Shown: positions 34,602-44,353, numbered from the stretch's first letter. The stretch is 64,000 bases of DNA from Paraburkholderia sp. BCC1886 (GCF_900996245.1 NZ_CAAJGK010000074.1:186001-250000), one strand, 5' to 3'. Numbers and translations are program-made. Notes: generated by a model from the sequence alone, not told the origin.

Positions 34602-36011
34602 TCAGGCCAAAACCCCTTCGATACGGCTCACGACGACGTCGCGCCCGAACAGCATCAACACGCTGTCGATCGACGGCGTATGCGTGGTGCCCGCCACGAG
34701 CAGACGCACTGGCATGGCCAGTTGCGGCATCTTCAGCTTGTGGGCGCCGAGCGTCGCCTTCAACGTGGCCGCGATCGCTTCCTTCGTCCATTCGACCGTC
34801 TTCAAGGCGGTGGCGAGATCGGCCAACGCCGGGCGTACCGCTTCGGTGACGTGCTGCGCGAGCGACTCCGCATCGGGCGCCGGCGTGCGATAGAACATCG
34901 CGGCGTTGTCCGCGATTTCCTTGACCGTCGACGCACGGTCTTTCAGCAGTCCCACCACGGCCACGAGATCGGCGCCCTGCTCGATCGCGGCCGCCTCGAT
35001 GCCCGCTTCGGCGAAGAACGGCCGCGTCAGTTCGGCGAGGCGCGCGTTATCCGCTTCCTTGATGTAGTGCGCGTTGAGCCACTTCAGCTTGTCGTGATCG
35101 TATTGCGCCGGCGACTTGCCCAGATGATCCAGATCGAACCATTCGACGAACTGCTCGCGCGAGAAAATTTCCGCGTCGCCATGCGACCAGCCCAGACGCG
35201 CGAGATAGTTGACCACCGCTTCCGGCAGGAAACCCGCGTCGCGATAACCCATCACGCTCATCGCGCCGTGACGCTTGCTCATCTTCTCGCCCTCTTCGTT
35301 AAGGACGGTCGGCAAGTGCGCATACACCGGCGGCTCGGCACCGAGCGCGCGCAGGATGTTGATCTGACGTGGCGTATTGTTCACGTGGTCGTCACCGCGA
35401 ATCACGTGGGTGATGCGCATGTCCAGGTCGTCGACCACCACGCAGAAGTTGTAGGTGGGCGTACCGTCCGGTCGCGCGATGACGAGGTCGTCCAGTTCTT
35501 CGTTCGCGATTTCGATGCGGCCCTTCACCGCGTCGTCCCAGGCCACCACACCACTGAGCGGATTCTTGAAACGCAGCACGGGCTCGACGCCCGCCGGCGG
35601 CTGCGGCAAGGTCTTGCCCGGCTCCGGGCGCCACGTGCCGTCGTAACGCGGCTTCTCGCCCGCCAGACGTTGACGCTCGCGCAGTGCATCGAGTTCTTCC
35701 GTCGACATGTAACACGGGTAGACGAGCCCCGCAGCCTGCATCTGCTCGAGCACTGCGCGATACCGGTCCATGCGCTGCATCTGGTAGAACGGGCCTTCGT
35801 CGATATCGAGATCGAGCCACGCCATGCCCTCGAGAATCGCGTCGACGGAGGCGGAGGTGGAACGCTCGACGTCGGTGTCCTCGATCCGCAGCACGAAGGT
35901 CCCTTTCATCTTGCGCGCGAACGCCCACGGATAGAGCGCGGAGCGAATGTTGCCCAGGTGGATGAAGCCGGTGGGACTCGGTGCGAAACGGGTACGGACG
36001 GAGGTGGTCAT
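34602..36011 (-). CDS. gltX: Glutamyl-tRNA synthetase
   Basis: Class Ic aminoacyl-tRNA synthetase, 469 aa, charging tRNA-Glu. The HIGH-type motif is PSPTGFIHLGNIR at residues 10-22 (HLGN variant), and KMSKR occurs at about 243-247 in EEGEKMSKRHGAM. Internal RIEDTDVERST and YPCYMSTEELD are family landmarks. The C-terminal anticodon-binding helices follow from about 310. Whether the enzyme is discriminating or also charges tRNA-Gln cannot be settled here. ATG at 36011. Downstream on the same strand are tRNA-Ala, tRNA-Glu and tRNA-Asp. Confidence 0.96.
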   Translation of the reverse strand: MTTSVRTRFAPSPTGFIHLGNIRSALYPWAFARKMKGTFVLRIEDTDVERSTSASVDAILEGMAWLDLDIDEGPFYQMQRMDRYRAVLEQMQAAGLVYPCYMSTEELDALRERQRLAGEKPRYDGTWRPEPGKTLPQPPAGVEPVLRFKNPLSGVVAWDDAVKGRIEIANEELDDLVIARPDGTPTYNFCVVVDDLDMRITHVIRGDDHVNNTPRQINILRALGAEPPVYAHLPTVLNEEGEKMSKRHGAMSVMGYRDAGFLPEAVVNYLARLGWSHGDAEIFSREQFVEWFDLDHLGKSPAQYDHDKLKWLNAHYIKEADNARLAELTRPFFAEAGIEAAAIEQGADLVAVVGLLKDRASTVKEIADNAAMFYRTPAPDAESLAQHVTEAVRPALADLATALKTVEWTKEAIAATLKATLGAHKLKMPQLAMPVRLLVAGTTHTPSIDSVLMLFGRDVVVSRIEGVLA

Positions 36012-36479
36012 TAGCGGTTACTCGAAGACTGGCGCCGGCGCAAAACGGACGTGACCGTGAGGCGCGGCAGCGAAGCGCGCTCATGCAGCCGATGAGCCGG
36101 GCATGGGCACGAAGGAATTAAATGCGAGAGCCGGATTATACCTTCCGGGACTTGCGGGCCGCCCTCGTCCGAATGGCCAGGGGCGCGTGAGGCAGGCGGT
36201 CCAAACGGCGGTGAAGCAGGCCATCGAAGCGGCACGCAAAACCGGCGCGACCGCGCTCACACGCCACGCTTCCACCATCGCTCCGTGCAACGTTTCATTA
36301 CCGGCGCCCGCGTGCGCAAAGCTTTGTTTTATGATGTGCGCGCGCTGCGCCCGGAGCTCGAAGCACAGCGCATCGAAAGCCTGGAATCGCCGACGGCGAT
36401 GCTGTCCGTTTGACCACCTGCCCGATCGCGGCACAGGGCGACGCCGTTCGTGCAGCCCGCGCCGTTGCTGGAGAACTCG
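36012..36479. other. Divergent intergenic region, gltX / patatin gene
   Basis: 468 bp with no supportable gene. A frame at 36103-36483 is arginine/cysteine-rich and has no recognisable domain. There is a 10-bp palindrome CAAAGCTTTG at 36317-36326, directly followed by TTTATGATG with a possible -10 (TATGAT, 36330-36335) for the patatin gene. The gltX promoter should lie near 36020-36140 but is not obvious. Confidence 0.35.
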
Positions 36480-37436
36480 TTGAAATCCTCGTCCCCTCGT
36501 CTCGCCCGCCGTCACTTCTCGCTGGCAGCCGCCTCGGCCGTGCTCGCCGCCTGCACCACGACCGGAACGGGCGGCAAGCCCGACAGCTCGTCGACTGTCG
36601 CCAGCACCTCGGGCAATAGCGTGCCGCCGCTCGACAAACCGCAACGGCCGTTGCGCATCGGGCTCGCGCTCGGCGGCGGCGCTGCGCGCGGTTTCGCGCA
36701 CATCGGCGTCATCAAGGCACTGGAGGCGCGCAATATCCAGGTGGATCTGGTGGCCGGCACGAGCGCCGGCTCGGTGGTCGGCGCACTGTACGCGTCGGGT
36801 ATGAACGGCTTCGCATTGAACAAGCTCGCGCTGACCATGGATGAAGCGTCCATCAGCGACTGGGCCATGCCGTTTCGCACGCGCGGCTTTCTGCAAGGCA
36901 TCGCGCTGCAGAACTACCTCAACACGACGCTCAACAACCGCCCTATCGAAAAGATGGCCAAGCCGCTCGGTGTCGTCGCCACCGACCTGCATACCGGTGC
37001 GCCAATCCTGTTCCAGCGCGGCAATACGGGCATCGCCGTGCGCGCGTCGTGCAGCGTGCCGTCGATTTTCGAGCCAGTGAAAATCGGCGGTCACGAGTAC
37101 GTGGACGGCGGTCTGGTTAGCCCCGTGCCGGCCGCGTTCGCGCACAAGATGGGCGCCGATTTCGTGATTGCCGTCGACATCTCGCAGCGCCCCGAAACCG
37201 GTTTGACCAGCAGTTCGTTCGATGTGCTGATGCAGACCTTCACGATCATGGGACAGACCATCAAGGCCTATGAACTCGACAAGTACGCTGACGTCGTGAT
37301 CCGCCCGAATCTCGCCGCGATGAGCGGCAGCGATTTTTCGCAGCGTAATGCGGCGATCCTGGCGGGTGAGGAAGCGGTGGCGAAGTTGATGCCGGAGTTG
37401 CAACGCAAGCTGGCCGCAAGCCGGGCCGCGGTGTAA
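36480..37436 (+). CDS. Patatin-like phospholipase, predicted lipoprotein
   Basis: Predicted patatin-family lipid acyl hydrolase, 318 aa (RssA-like architecture). Catalytic Ser-Asp dyad motifs are present: oxyanion loop GLALGGGAARGFAHIGVI, nucleophile GTSAGS, and DGG in EYVDGGLVSPVPA. The N-terminus ARRHFSLAAASAVLAAC combines a twin-arginine-like motif with a lipobox (LAAC), so export by Tat and lipid anchoring are likely. Start TTG at 36480 has GGAG seven bases upstream; GTG at 36450 is the longer alternative. Divergent from gltX; a bidirectional terminator follows. Confidence 0.85.
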   Translation: MKSSSPRLARRHFSLAAASAVLAACTTTGTGGKPDSSSTVASTSGNSVPPLDKPQRPLRIGLALGGGAARGFAHIGVIKALEARNIQVDLVAGTSAGSVVGALYASGMNGFALNKLALTMDEASISDWAMPFRTRGFLQGIALQNYLNTTLNNRPIEKMAKPLGVVATDLHTGAPILFQRGNTGIAVRASCSVPSIFEPVKIGGHEYVDGGLVSPVPAAFAHKMGADFVIAVDISQRPETGLTSSSFDVLMQTFTIMGQTIKAYELDKYADVVIRPNLAAMSGSDFSQRNAAILAGEEAVAKLMPELQRKLAASRAAV

Positions 37437-37483
37437 CCGGAGGTTGCGCTGGACGCGAAAACGTCCAGCCCCGGCTGGAAAAC

Positions 37484-37516
37484 AAAAAAGCCTGCTTGAA
37501 ACAAGCAGGCTTTTTT
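37484..37516. terminator. Bidirectional terminator, patatin / NlpC-P60 genes
   Basis: Stem AAAAAAGCCTGCTTG / CAAGCAGGCTTTTTT with a three-base loop and T-runs on both strands, between convergent genes. Two further small hairpins precede it at 37451-37478. Confidence 0.92.
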
Positions 37517-37560
37517 CTTGCAGAGCCTCCGACGAGCGCTCGAGCGGCTTGAACAACCCG

Positions 37561-38235
37561 TTACTGGTTGCCGCCGATTGTCGCATTCACGCGCTTGCGC
37601 AGATCTTCACCTTCCTGATAGGAGGTTTCGATCCGGCGTGCACCGGTGAAGCGCTTTTCCCAATAACCGCTATCCAGGTCGTCCACCCGAATCGTGCTGC
37701 CCGTAGACGGCGAATGCACGAACTTGTTGTCGCCGATATAGATGCCAACGTGCGAGAACGTGCGGCGCATGGTGTTGAAAAACACCAGATCGCCCGGCTT
37801 CAGGTCGCTCACGCGCACCTTTTCACCGACCCGGCTCATCTCTTCGGCGCGGCGCGGCAGGGCCATGCCCAGCGTGTCCTGGAACACGTAGCGCACGAAA
37901 CCGCTGCAGTCCAGACCTGAGTCGGGGGTGTTGCCGCCCCAGCGGTAGCGCACGCCGATCATATTCAGCGCACCGACCACCACGTCGCCCGCTTTACCGG
38001 CCATGCCGGACAGGAACGACTTGGCACCGCCGCTGCTTTCCGGTGCAGCCGGTTGCGAGGTCAGAGAAGAGGAGGAGGACAACGAGTTCGACCCGCTGAG
38101 GGTCGAAGCTGAGGCATTTTGGAGCGAACCGCTCGCTTCGTCGGCGAAAGCGCCGGGAGCTGCTGCTATCAAGACGCCAATGAACATCCCGGCGACGACG
38201 CGCGTACAAGCCTGGGTTAGATTTCTGTGCTGCAT
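37561..38235 (-). CDS. NlpC/P60-family cell-wall endopeptidase
   Basis: Secreted or periplasmic cysteine peptidase, 224 aa, cutting peptidoglycan peptides (D-gamma-Glu to diamino acid bond in the family). Signal peptide at 1-32 (VVAGMFIGVLIAAAPGAFA). A Ser/Ala-rich linker follows to about 70. The catalytic domain has Cys near 110 in GLDCSGFVRYVF, the His motif FSHVGIYIGDNKFVHSPS, and RWGGNTP ahead of the cysteine. The yej peptide importer genes lie just upstream on the same strand (135-bp gap), suggesting a shared role in wall-peptide turnover. Confidence 0.92.
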   Translation of the reverse strand: MQHRNLTQACTRVVAGMFIGVLIAAAPGAFADEASGSLQNASASTLSGSNSLSSSSSLTSQPAAPESSGGAKSFLSGMAGKAGDVVVGALNMIGVRYRWGGNTPDSGLDCSGFVRYVFQDTLGMALPRRAEEMSRVGEKVRVSDLKPGDLVFFNTMRRTFSHVGIYIGDNKFVHSPSTGSTIRVDDLDSGYWEKRFTGARRIETSYQEGEDLRKRVNATIGGNQ

Positions 38236-38370
38236 TGGTCGGTAGTTTTTGCCAAAGAATCAGTGAGCTACGGAAAAGTTTGGTCGATACTAGCCAGTAA
38301 GTATTTGTGTGTCAAAACAAATAGAAAAATACAATCGAGACACGCACCCAATTGGTGAAAGGGTGAAAAA

Positions 38371-40005
38371 TTAGTGATCGAGCGCCGCTTTCAGCAGCTT
38401 TCGCGTGTAAGGGTGCGCGGGCGTCGCAAAAATCTGCTCAACCTCTCCGCTTTCGACGATGGAACCGTTCTGCATGACCGCCACACGGTGTGCCATTGCC
38501 CCAATCACCGCAAGATCGTGGCTGATAAACACGAAGCCGAGGTTGTACTTCTGTTGCAACCCGGCCAGCAGCTTCAGCACTTGCTGCTGGATCGACACGT
38601 CGAGCGCGCTGGTCGGCTCGTCGAGGATCAACAGGCGCGGTTCCAGCACTAGCGCGCGCGCAATTGCTATCCGCTGACGCTGGCCGCCGGAAAATTCATG
38701 CGGATACCGCTGCAGCACGGTCCGGTCGAGACCGACCTCGCGCAACACCGATATCACCTTCTCGCGGCGCGCTTCGCGGCTCATCGACGGCCGGTGCAAC
38801 GCGAGTCCTTCGCCGACGATCCGCTCGATAGTCTGCCGCGGCGAAAGCGAACTGAACGGGTCCTGAAAGACGACTTGCATATTCGACCGTAAGGCGGTCT
38901 GCTCGGCGCCGCGATAGCTGCCGAGCGCCCTGCCCTGAAACTCGATGTCGCCGTGCGCGGTGCGCTGCAGTCCGAGCAGCGCCATCGCGAGCGTCGACTT
39001 GCCCGAACCCGATTCGCCGACGATCCCCAAGGTCTCGCCCTGACGCACCGCCACGCTCGCCTCGTTCACCGCGCGAAAACGGCCGGCGCGAAACCAGCCG
39101 CTCACGCCCGGCAGTTTGGTGCGGAAGTCGACCGAAACGTCGCGCGCTTCGAGCAGCACCGGCGAGATCGGCAGCACCGGCACCACGGTGCGCACCGGGC
39201 GGCTGGCCAGCAGACGCTGCGTGTACGGATGCTGCGGCGCCTCGAACACCTGCTCGACCGGCCCGCTTTCGACGAGAACGCCGTGCTCCATCACCGCCAC
39301 GCGTTGCGCGAAATTGCGCACGAGGTTCAGGTCGTGTGTGATCAGCAGTACGGCCATGCCGCGCTTCTGCGCTTCGTCGCGCTGCAGTTCCAGCAGCAGT
39401 TCGACGATCTGCGCGCGGATCGTCACGTCGAGCGCGGTCGTGGGTTCGTCCGCCAGTAACAGGCGCGGGCGGCACGCCAGCGCCATGGCGATCATCGCGC
39501 GCTGCCGCTGGCCACCCGAGAGCTGATGCGGATAGCTGTTGACGCGTTTGCCGGGCTCCGCAATGCCGGTGCGCCCCAGCAGCGCGACGGCCCGTTTGCG
39601 GGCCTCGCCGGCCGGCACACCGTCGTGCACGACGATGGTCTCCGCAATCTGATCGCCGACCGTGTAGAGCGGATTGAGCGCCGTCATCGGCTCCTGAAAA
39701 ATCATTGCGATGTCGGAGCCGCGCAGACCGCGCATTTCGCGTTCGCTTCGGGCGAGCAGATCTTCACCGTCGAGCCGGATCGCGCCGCTTACCTGCGCGT
39801 CGCTCACGAGGCGCAGGATCGACAACGCGGTCACGCTCTTGCCCGAACCCGATTCGCCGACCAGTGCGACGCGCTCGCCGCGCTGGATCGCGAGCGACAC
39901 GTCGTTCACGGCCACCGTCTCGCCGAAGCTGACGCGCAGGTGGTCCAGTTCCAGCAAAGGCGGCACGCCAGCCCGTTGCGCCGCATTGTCGAAGGACACG
40001 CTCAC
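38371..40005 (-). CDS. yejF: Peptide ABC importer ATPase, YejF type (two fused ABC domains)
   Basis: Cytoplasmic ATPase of a YejABEF oligopeptide importer, 544 aa, with two complete nucleotide-binding domains in one chain. Domain 1: Walker A GESGSGKSVTA, signature QLSGGQRQRAMIA, Walker B LLLADEPTTALD. Domain 2: GESGSGKSTLA, signature EFSGGQRQRIAIA, LLILDEPTSALD. Both have the oligopeptide-type C-terminal HPYT motif. Start GTG at 40005 overlaps the yejE stop by four bases (GTGA); GTG at 39999 is also possible. Long upstream frame extensions are shadows of yejE. Confidence 0.94.
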   Translation of the reverse strand: MSVSFDNAAQRAGVPPLLELDHLRVSFGETVAVNDVSLAIQRGERVALVGESGSGKSVTALSILRLVSDAQVSGAIRLDGEDLLARSEREMRGLRGSDIAMIFQEPMTALNPLYTVGDQIAETIVVHDGVPAGEARKRAVALLGRTGIAEPGKRVNSYPHQLSGGQRQRAMIAMALACRPRLLLADEPTTALDVTIRAQIVELLLELQRDEAQKRGMAVLLITHDLNLVRNFAQRVAVMEHGVLVESGPVEQVFEAPQHPYTQRLLASRPVRTVVPVLPISPVLLEARDVSVDFRTKLPGVSGWFRAGRFRAVNEASVAVRQGETLGIVGESGSGKSTLAMALLGLQRTAHGDIEFQGRALGSYRGAEQTALRSNMQVVFQDPFSSLSPRQTIERIVGEGLALHRPSMSREARREKVISVLREVGLDRTVLQRYPHEFSGGQRQRIAIARALVLEPRLLILDEPTSALDVSIQQQVLKLLAGLQQKYNLGFVFISHDLAVIGAMAHRVAVMQNGSIVESGEVEQIFATPAHPYTRKLLKAALDH

Positions 40006-41108
40006 TGATTGCCTCCCGCGCGCATCGCATCGGAGATGCGCGTGTCGAGCGCATTGCGCAACGCGTCCCCCATGAAGGTCAGGAGCAGCAACATCGCCAC
40101 CAGGACGCCGAAGGTGAACAGCGAGATCCACCACGCGTCGAGATTCGCTTTGCCCTGGGCCAGCAGTTCGCCGAGACTCGGCGTCGGCGACGGCACGCCG
40201 AGGCCGAGAAAGTCGAGACTCGTCAGCGCGAGAATCGCCCCGCTCATCCGGAACGGCAGGAACGTGATGACCGGCGTCAGACTGTTGGGCAGCACATGGC
40301 GCCACATGATCTGCCAGTTCGACAGGCCCATGGCCCGCGCCGCCCGCACGTAGTCCTGGTGACGATTGCGCAGAAACTCCGCGCGCACGTAATCGGACAA
40401 CCCGATCCAGCCGAACAGCGAGAGCAGCACGATCAGCAGGATGAAGCCCGGCTCGAAGATCGACGAGAAAATGATGAGCAGATACAACTCGGGCAGCGCG
40501 CTCCAGATTTCGATCAGCCGCTGCCCGACGATGTCGATCCGTCCGCCGAAGTACCCCTGCACCGCGCCCGCTGCAATGCCCAGAACGGTGCCGATCAGCG
40601 TGAGCACCAGCGCGAACTCCACCGACACGCGAAAACCGTACAGCAGACGCGCGAACAGGTCGCGCCCGCGGTCGTCGGTGCCGAGCCAGTTGTCGTGCGA
40701 CGGCGGCGCCGGATTCGGCGCCTTCGAGAAGTAGTTCAGCGTGTCGTAGTAGTAACGGTTCGGCGGATACAGCACGAAGTTGCCGGGCGTCTCCAGACGC
40801 TTCACGACGTACGGATCTAGGTAATCGGCGGGTGTCGGGAAGTCGCCGCCGAAGGTGGTTTCGGCGTACGTCTCGAACATCGGGAAATACAGATGCCCCG
40901 CGTAGCGCACCACGAGCGGTTTGTCGTTCGACCACAGCGGTCCCGCCAGGCTCGCCGCGAACGCGACCACGAACACGATCAGACTCCAGTAGCCCAGCCG
41001 CTGCTGGCGAAACCGCTGCCACACACGGCGCGCAGGCGACGGCGAAATGAAGGCGCGCGCGGTTTCGGCGCGCGCGGCCGCATCGGTCGAGAGACGGGTT
41101 CGATTCAT
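40002..41108 (-). CDS. yejE: Peptide ABC importer permease YejE
   Basis: Inner-membrane permease, 368 aa, of the oligopeptide (OppC/DppC) type. One N-terminal membrane segment (YWSLIVFVVAFAASLAGPLW), a periplasmic stretch, the NWLGTDDRGRDLFARLLYGF motif, then five more segments. The coupling-helix EAA-like motif is VRAARAMGLSNWQIMWRHVL. ATG at 41108 shares one base with the yejB stop. Second permease of the yejABEF operon. Confidence 0.95.
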   Translation of the reverse strand: MNRTRLSTDAAARAETARAFISPSPARRVWQRFRQQRLGYWSLIVFVVAFAASLAGPLWSNDKPLVVRYAGHLYFPMFETYAETTFGGDFPTPADYLDPYVVKRLETPGNFVLYPPNRYYYDTLNYFSKAPNPAPPSHDNWLGTDDRGRDLFARLLYGFRVSVEFALVLTLIGTVLGIAAGAVQGYFGGRIDIVGQRLIEIWSALPELYLLIIFSSIFEPGFILLIVLLSLFGWIGLSDYVRAEFLRNRHQDYVRAARAMGLSNWQIMWRHVLPNSLTPVITFLPFRMSGAILALTSLDFLGLGVPSPTPSLGELLAQGKANLDAWWISLFTFGVLVAMLLLLTFMGDALRNALDTRISDAMRAGGNQ

Positions 41109-42145
41109 CAACGGTCCAGTTGTTCGAATTGGATGCGGGGATCGACCCACACATAGCAGAGGTCGGAAACCAGCTTGGTCGCAAGGCCAATCAGCGTGAA
41201 CAGATACAGCGTGCCGAGCACCACCGGGTAGTCGCGCCGCATGACCGATTCGTAGGACAGCAGGCCGAGCCCGTCGAGTGAGAACAGTGTCTCGATCAGC
41301 AGACTGCCGGTAAAGAACGCGCCGATGAACGCCGCCGGAAAACCGACGATCAGCGGCAGCAGTGCATTGCGGAACACGTGCTTCCACAACACCCGTTTCT
41401 CCGACAGACCCTTGGCGCGCGCGGTCAACACGTATTGCTTGCGAATCTCGTCGAGGAACGCGTTTTTCGTCAGCATCGTCACCACCGCGAAGCTGCCCAC
41501 CACCGACGCCGTGATCGGCAACGTGATGTGCCACAGGTAATCAACGATCTTGCCGCCGAGGCTCAGCTGCGCCCAGTTGTCCGAGGTGAGGTTGCGCAGC
41601 GGAAACAGCTGCAGGAACGAGCCGCCACCGAACAGCACCAGCAGCAGCACGCCGAGTACGAAGCCCGGTATCGCATAACCGATCAGCACGACGAGGCTCG
41701 TTGCGATGTCGAAACGCGAACCGTTGCGCACGGCTTTCGCAATGCCCAGCGGCACGGAAATCAGATAAGTGAGGAAGAACGTCCACAAGCCGATGCTGAT
41801 CGACACGGGCAGTTTTGACACGATCAGCGACCACACGCTCTGATGACGAAAATAGCTCTGCCCAAGGTCGAAGGTCGAGAAGCGCTTGAGCATCAGACCG
41901 TAGCGCTCAAGCGGCGGCTTATCGAAACCGTATAGCGCCTTGAGTTGCGCGATCTGTTGCGCGTCGACGCCGGTGTGAGCACGGAGCCCGAATGGCGCGC
42001 CGTGCTCGGCGCCCTTGCGCAGTTCGAGCTGCATCTGCTCGACCGGACCGCCCGGCACGAACTGGATCACGACGAAGGTGAGCGTCAGCACGCCGAGCAA
42101 AGTCGGGATCATCAGCAACAGGCGTTTGAGGATGTAGCTCCACAT
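41108..42145 (-). CDS. yejB: Peptide ABC importer permease YejB
   Basis: Inner-membrane permease, 345 aa, of the OppB/DppB type. It opens MWSYILKRLLLMIPTLLGVL, has six predicted segments, and shows the coupling motif LTARAKGLSEKRVLWKHVFR. The YejB-specific insertion (ELRKGAEHGAPFGLRAHTGV) distinguishes it from DppB. ATG at 42145; it follows yejA by 65 bp and overlaps yejE by one base. Confidence 0.95.
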   Translation of the reverse strand: MWSYILKRLLLMIPTLLGVLTLTFVVIQFVPGGPVEQMQLELRKGAEHGAPFGLRAHTGVDAQQIAQLKALYGFDKPPLERYGLMLKRFSTFDLGQSYFRHQSVWSLIVSKLPVSISIGLWTFFLTYLISVPLGIAKAVRNGSRFDIATSLVVLIGYAIPGFVLGVLLLVLFGGGSFLQLFPLRNLTSDNWAQLSLGGKIVDYLWHITLPITASVVGSFAVVTMLTKNAFLDEIRKQYVLTARAKGLSEKRVLWKHVFRNALLPLIVGFPAAFIGAFFTGSLLIETLFSLDGLGLLSYESVMRRDYPVVLGTLYLFTLIGLATKLVSDLCYVWVDPRIQFEQLDR

Positions 42146-42210
42146 GGCGGCGTTTCCGGTTTCGCTGCGACGGCGGTGAATGAAGTTCGTGCGCGGGTGT
42201 ATTGAATGCG

Positions 42211-44157
42211 TTACTGCCTGGGTCCGGCAGACGGGTCGAGCCACCATGTCGACGTAATCCAGCCTTCCGCGCCGTAGTAAAGCGGCAGCGTCTTCGGCCA
42301 CGCGAGCCCGCGCCTGAACGCCACCCGATGCGTCGCGCTGTACCAATGCGGCACCACATAGTAGCCATGCATCAGCACCCGGTCGAGCGCGTGGGTCGCA
42401 TCGACCAGTTGCTCGCGCGTCTGCGCCCGCACGAGCGCGTTCAGGATCGCGTCGACCACCGGCGACTTCAGCCCGATCGCGTTGTCCGATCCGGGTGTGT
42501 CGGCGGCCTTGCTGCCGAAGCGGTCGATCTCTTCCGAACCCGGCACCTGCACGTCCGGCATGCGGATCGTGGTGGTGTCGAAATCGAATGCATCGAGACG
42601 CTTCTGATACACCGCGAAATCCGACACGCGAAACGTCGCCGTGATGCCCAGCTTCTGCAGATTGCGGATGAAGGTCGCGATGATCGGCTCCATTTGCGCG
42701 GCCGAGCCGGAGTCGTCGAGTATCTCGAACTGGAACGGCTCGCCTTTGGCGTTGCGCAAAGCGCCGTCGCGATAGGTCCAGCCCGCCTGCTGCAACAACG
42801 CGCGCGACTGCAGCAGATTGGCGCGCAACGAGCCTGGCGGATCGGTGTCCGGTTGCGCCGGCGGCGGCCCGAATACCGCGGGATCGAGTTGGGCGCGCCA
42901 CGGTTCGAGCAATGCGAGCTCGCCAGGCGTCGGCAGCCCTTTCGCCTGCAAGTCGGTGTTGACGAAGAAGCTGTCGATGCGCCTGTACTGATTGAAGAAC
43001 AGTTGCCGGTCGAGCCATTGAAAGTCCAGCGCGAGGTCGAGCGCATGACGCACGCGAACGTCCTGAAACAACGGTCGCCGGGTATTGAGCATGAAGCCCT
43101 GCATGCCGGTGCCGTTATGTTGCGGGAATTCGCGTTTGATCAGCTCGCCGTCGTCGAACTTCTTGCCGACATCGCGCCGGACCCAGTTACGCGCGACGTA
43201 TTCGACCATCGCGTCGTACTCGCCGGCCTTGAAGGCTTCGAGACGCACCGTGCTATCCGAATACAGCTTGTAGACGATGCGCTCGAAGTTGTTCGTGCCC
43301 ACGCGTACGGGCAGCGCGGCGCCCCAATAATTCGGGTCGCGCCGATACGTGATCGTGCGGCCGTTGTCGTAGTGCTCGATCAGATATGGGCCGCTGGCGA
43401 TGGGTTTTTCGAACGCCAGCTGGTCGAACGCGACGCGAGTGCCGTCCGGCTTCACGCCCCACTTGCGCGAGAACACCGGCATGCCGCCGGCCAGCAGCGG
43501 CAACTCGCGATTGCGCTGCTGGAACTCGAAGCGGATCGTGTGCGGATCCACCACTACCGCGCGCGTGATGGCCGCAAAGATCGAGGCGAATTGCGGCGCG
43601 GCTTGCGGACTCTTCAGCGTGTCGAGCGAAAATTTGACGTCGTCGGCCGTTACCGGATCGCCGTTCGAAAAACGCGCGCGCGGATTGATGTGGAAAGTCG
43701 TGGACATGCCGTCCGCCGCCACGTCGATGTCGTCGGCAAGCAGGCCGTAGGCAGACGCGACTTCGTCGCTGCTGCCGGTCGTGAGGCTTTCGAACATCAC
43801 GTCCACGCCGGGCGCGGTATTGCCGCGCAACGTGAACGGATTGAATTTATCGAAGCTCGTGAGCCGCCCGGGATTCGCCATGACCAGCGTGCCGCCCTTC
43901 GGCGCATCGGGATTGACGTAGTCGAAGTGCTTGAAATCCGCCGGGTATTTGGGTTCGCCGTATTGCGCGATGGCGTAGACCGCGTGCGCCTGCGAAGAAG
44001 CAAGTAGCGCGGCCATTGCGCTTAAGCTGACAAGCGCTGCCGCGCCAGCCGATCGCCATGAACGTAGCAGCACGGGAAGACCGACACGCGAAGAGTTGAG
44101 CATCACGCTGCTACGAAAAGCACGAGGCGTGTGAACCCTTCGCGAGCCAGTTGTCAT
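42211..44157 (-). CDS. yejA: Peptide-binding protein of the Yej importer
   Basis: Periplasmic family 5 solute-binding protein, about 648 aa. A signal region ending ALLASSQAHA precedes the mature start VYAIAQYGEPKYPADFKHFD. The SBP5 signature lies in FHINPRARFSNGDPVTADDV. Homologues bind oligopeptides; YejA-type proteins have been linked to microcin C uptake, antimicrobial-peptide tolerance and, in some alphaproteobacteria, muropeptide recycling. I prefer ATG at 44157, which has AAGG six bases upstream, although it gives a long n-region; ATG at 44103 gives a neater signal peptide of about 41 residues. Confidence 0.9.
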   Translation of the reverse strand: MTTGSRRVHTPRAFRSSVMLNSSRVGLPVLLRSWRSAGAAALVSLSAMAALLASSQAHAVYAIAQYGEPKYPADFKHFDYVNPDAPKGGTLVMANPGRLTSFDKFNPFTLRGNTAPGVDVMFESLTTGSSDEVASAYGLLADDIDVAADGMSTTFHINPRARFSNGDPVTADDVKFSLDTLKSPQAAPQFASIFAAITRAVVVDPHTIRFEFQQRNRELPLLAGGMPVFSRKWGVKPDGTRVAFDQLAFEKPIASGPYLIEHYDNGRTITYRRDPNYWGAALPVRVGTNNFERIVYKLYSDSTVRLEAFKAGEYDAMVEYVARNWVRRDVGKKFDDGELIKREFPQHNGTGMQGFMLNTRRPLFQDVRVRHALDLALDFQWLDRQLFFNQYRRIDSFFVNTDLQAKGLPTPGELALLEPWRAQLDPAVFGPPPAQPDTDPPGSLRANLLQSRALLQQAGWTYRDGALRNAKGEPFQFEILDDSGSAAQMEPIIATFIRNLQKLGITATFRVSDFAVYQKRLDAFDFDTTTIRMPDVQVPGSEEIDRFGSKAADTPGSDNAIGLKSPVVDAILNALVRAQTREQLVDATHALDRVLMHGYYVVPHWYSATHRVAFRRGLAWPKTLPLYYGAEGWITSTWWLDPSAGPRQ

Positions 44158-44297
44158 TGGAGCCTTGTCAGTCGGGTAGCGGTTGCAAAGTGACAGAATT
44201 CTACCCAATAAATCCGCGCTTCCAGAAAGCCCTCGGGCATAAGACCTTTGCATGCCATCAACGAAGACTTCGTGAGCGCATTGCAAACCGCCAGCCA

Positions 44298-44323
44298 TAA
44301 AAAAACCGCCCTTTCGGGCGGTT
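44298..44323 (-). terminator. Terminator after the PXPV-type gene
   Basis: Eight-bp stem AACCGCCC / GGGCGGTT with loop TTTC and a T-run on the minus strand (A-run 44298-44305). It separates the exported-protein gene from yejA. Confidence 0.88.
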
Positions 44324-44353
44324 CTACTTGCCGATCGCTGATGCCAGCTATGC

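Noticed and set aside
36103..36483. Possible small gene of 126 codons between gltX and the patatin gene
   Set aside because: Arg/Cys-rich composition typical of an out-of-frame reading, no ribosome-binding site, overlaps the likely patatin promoter and start.
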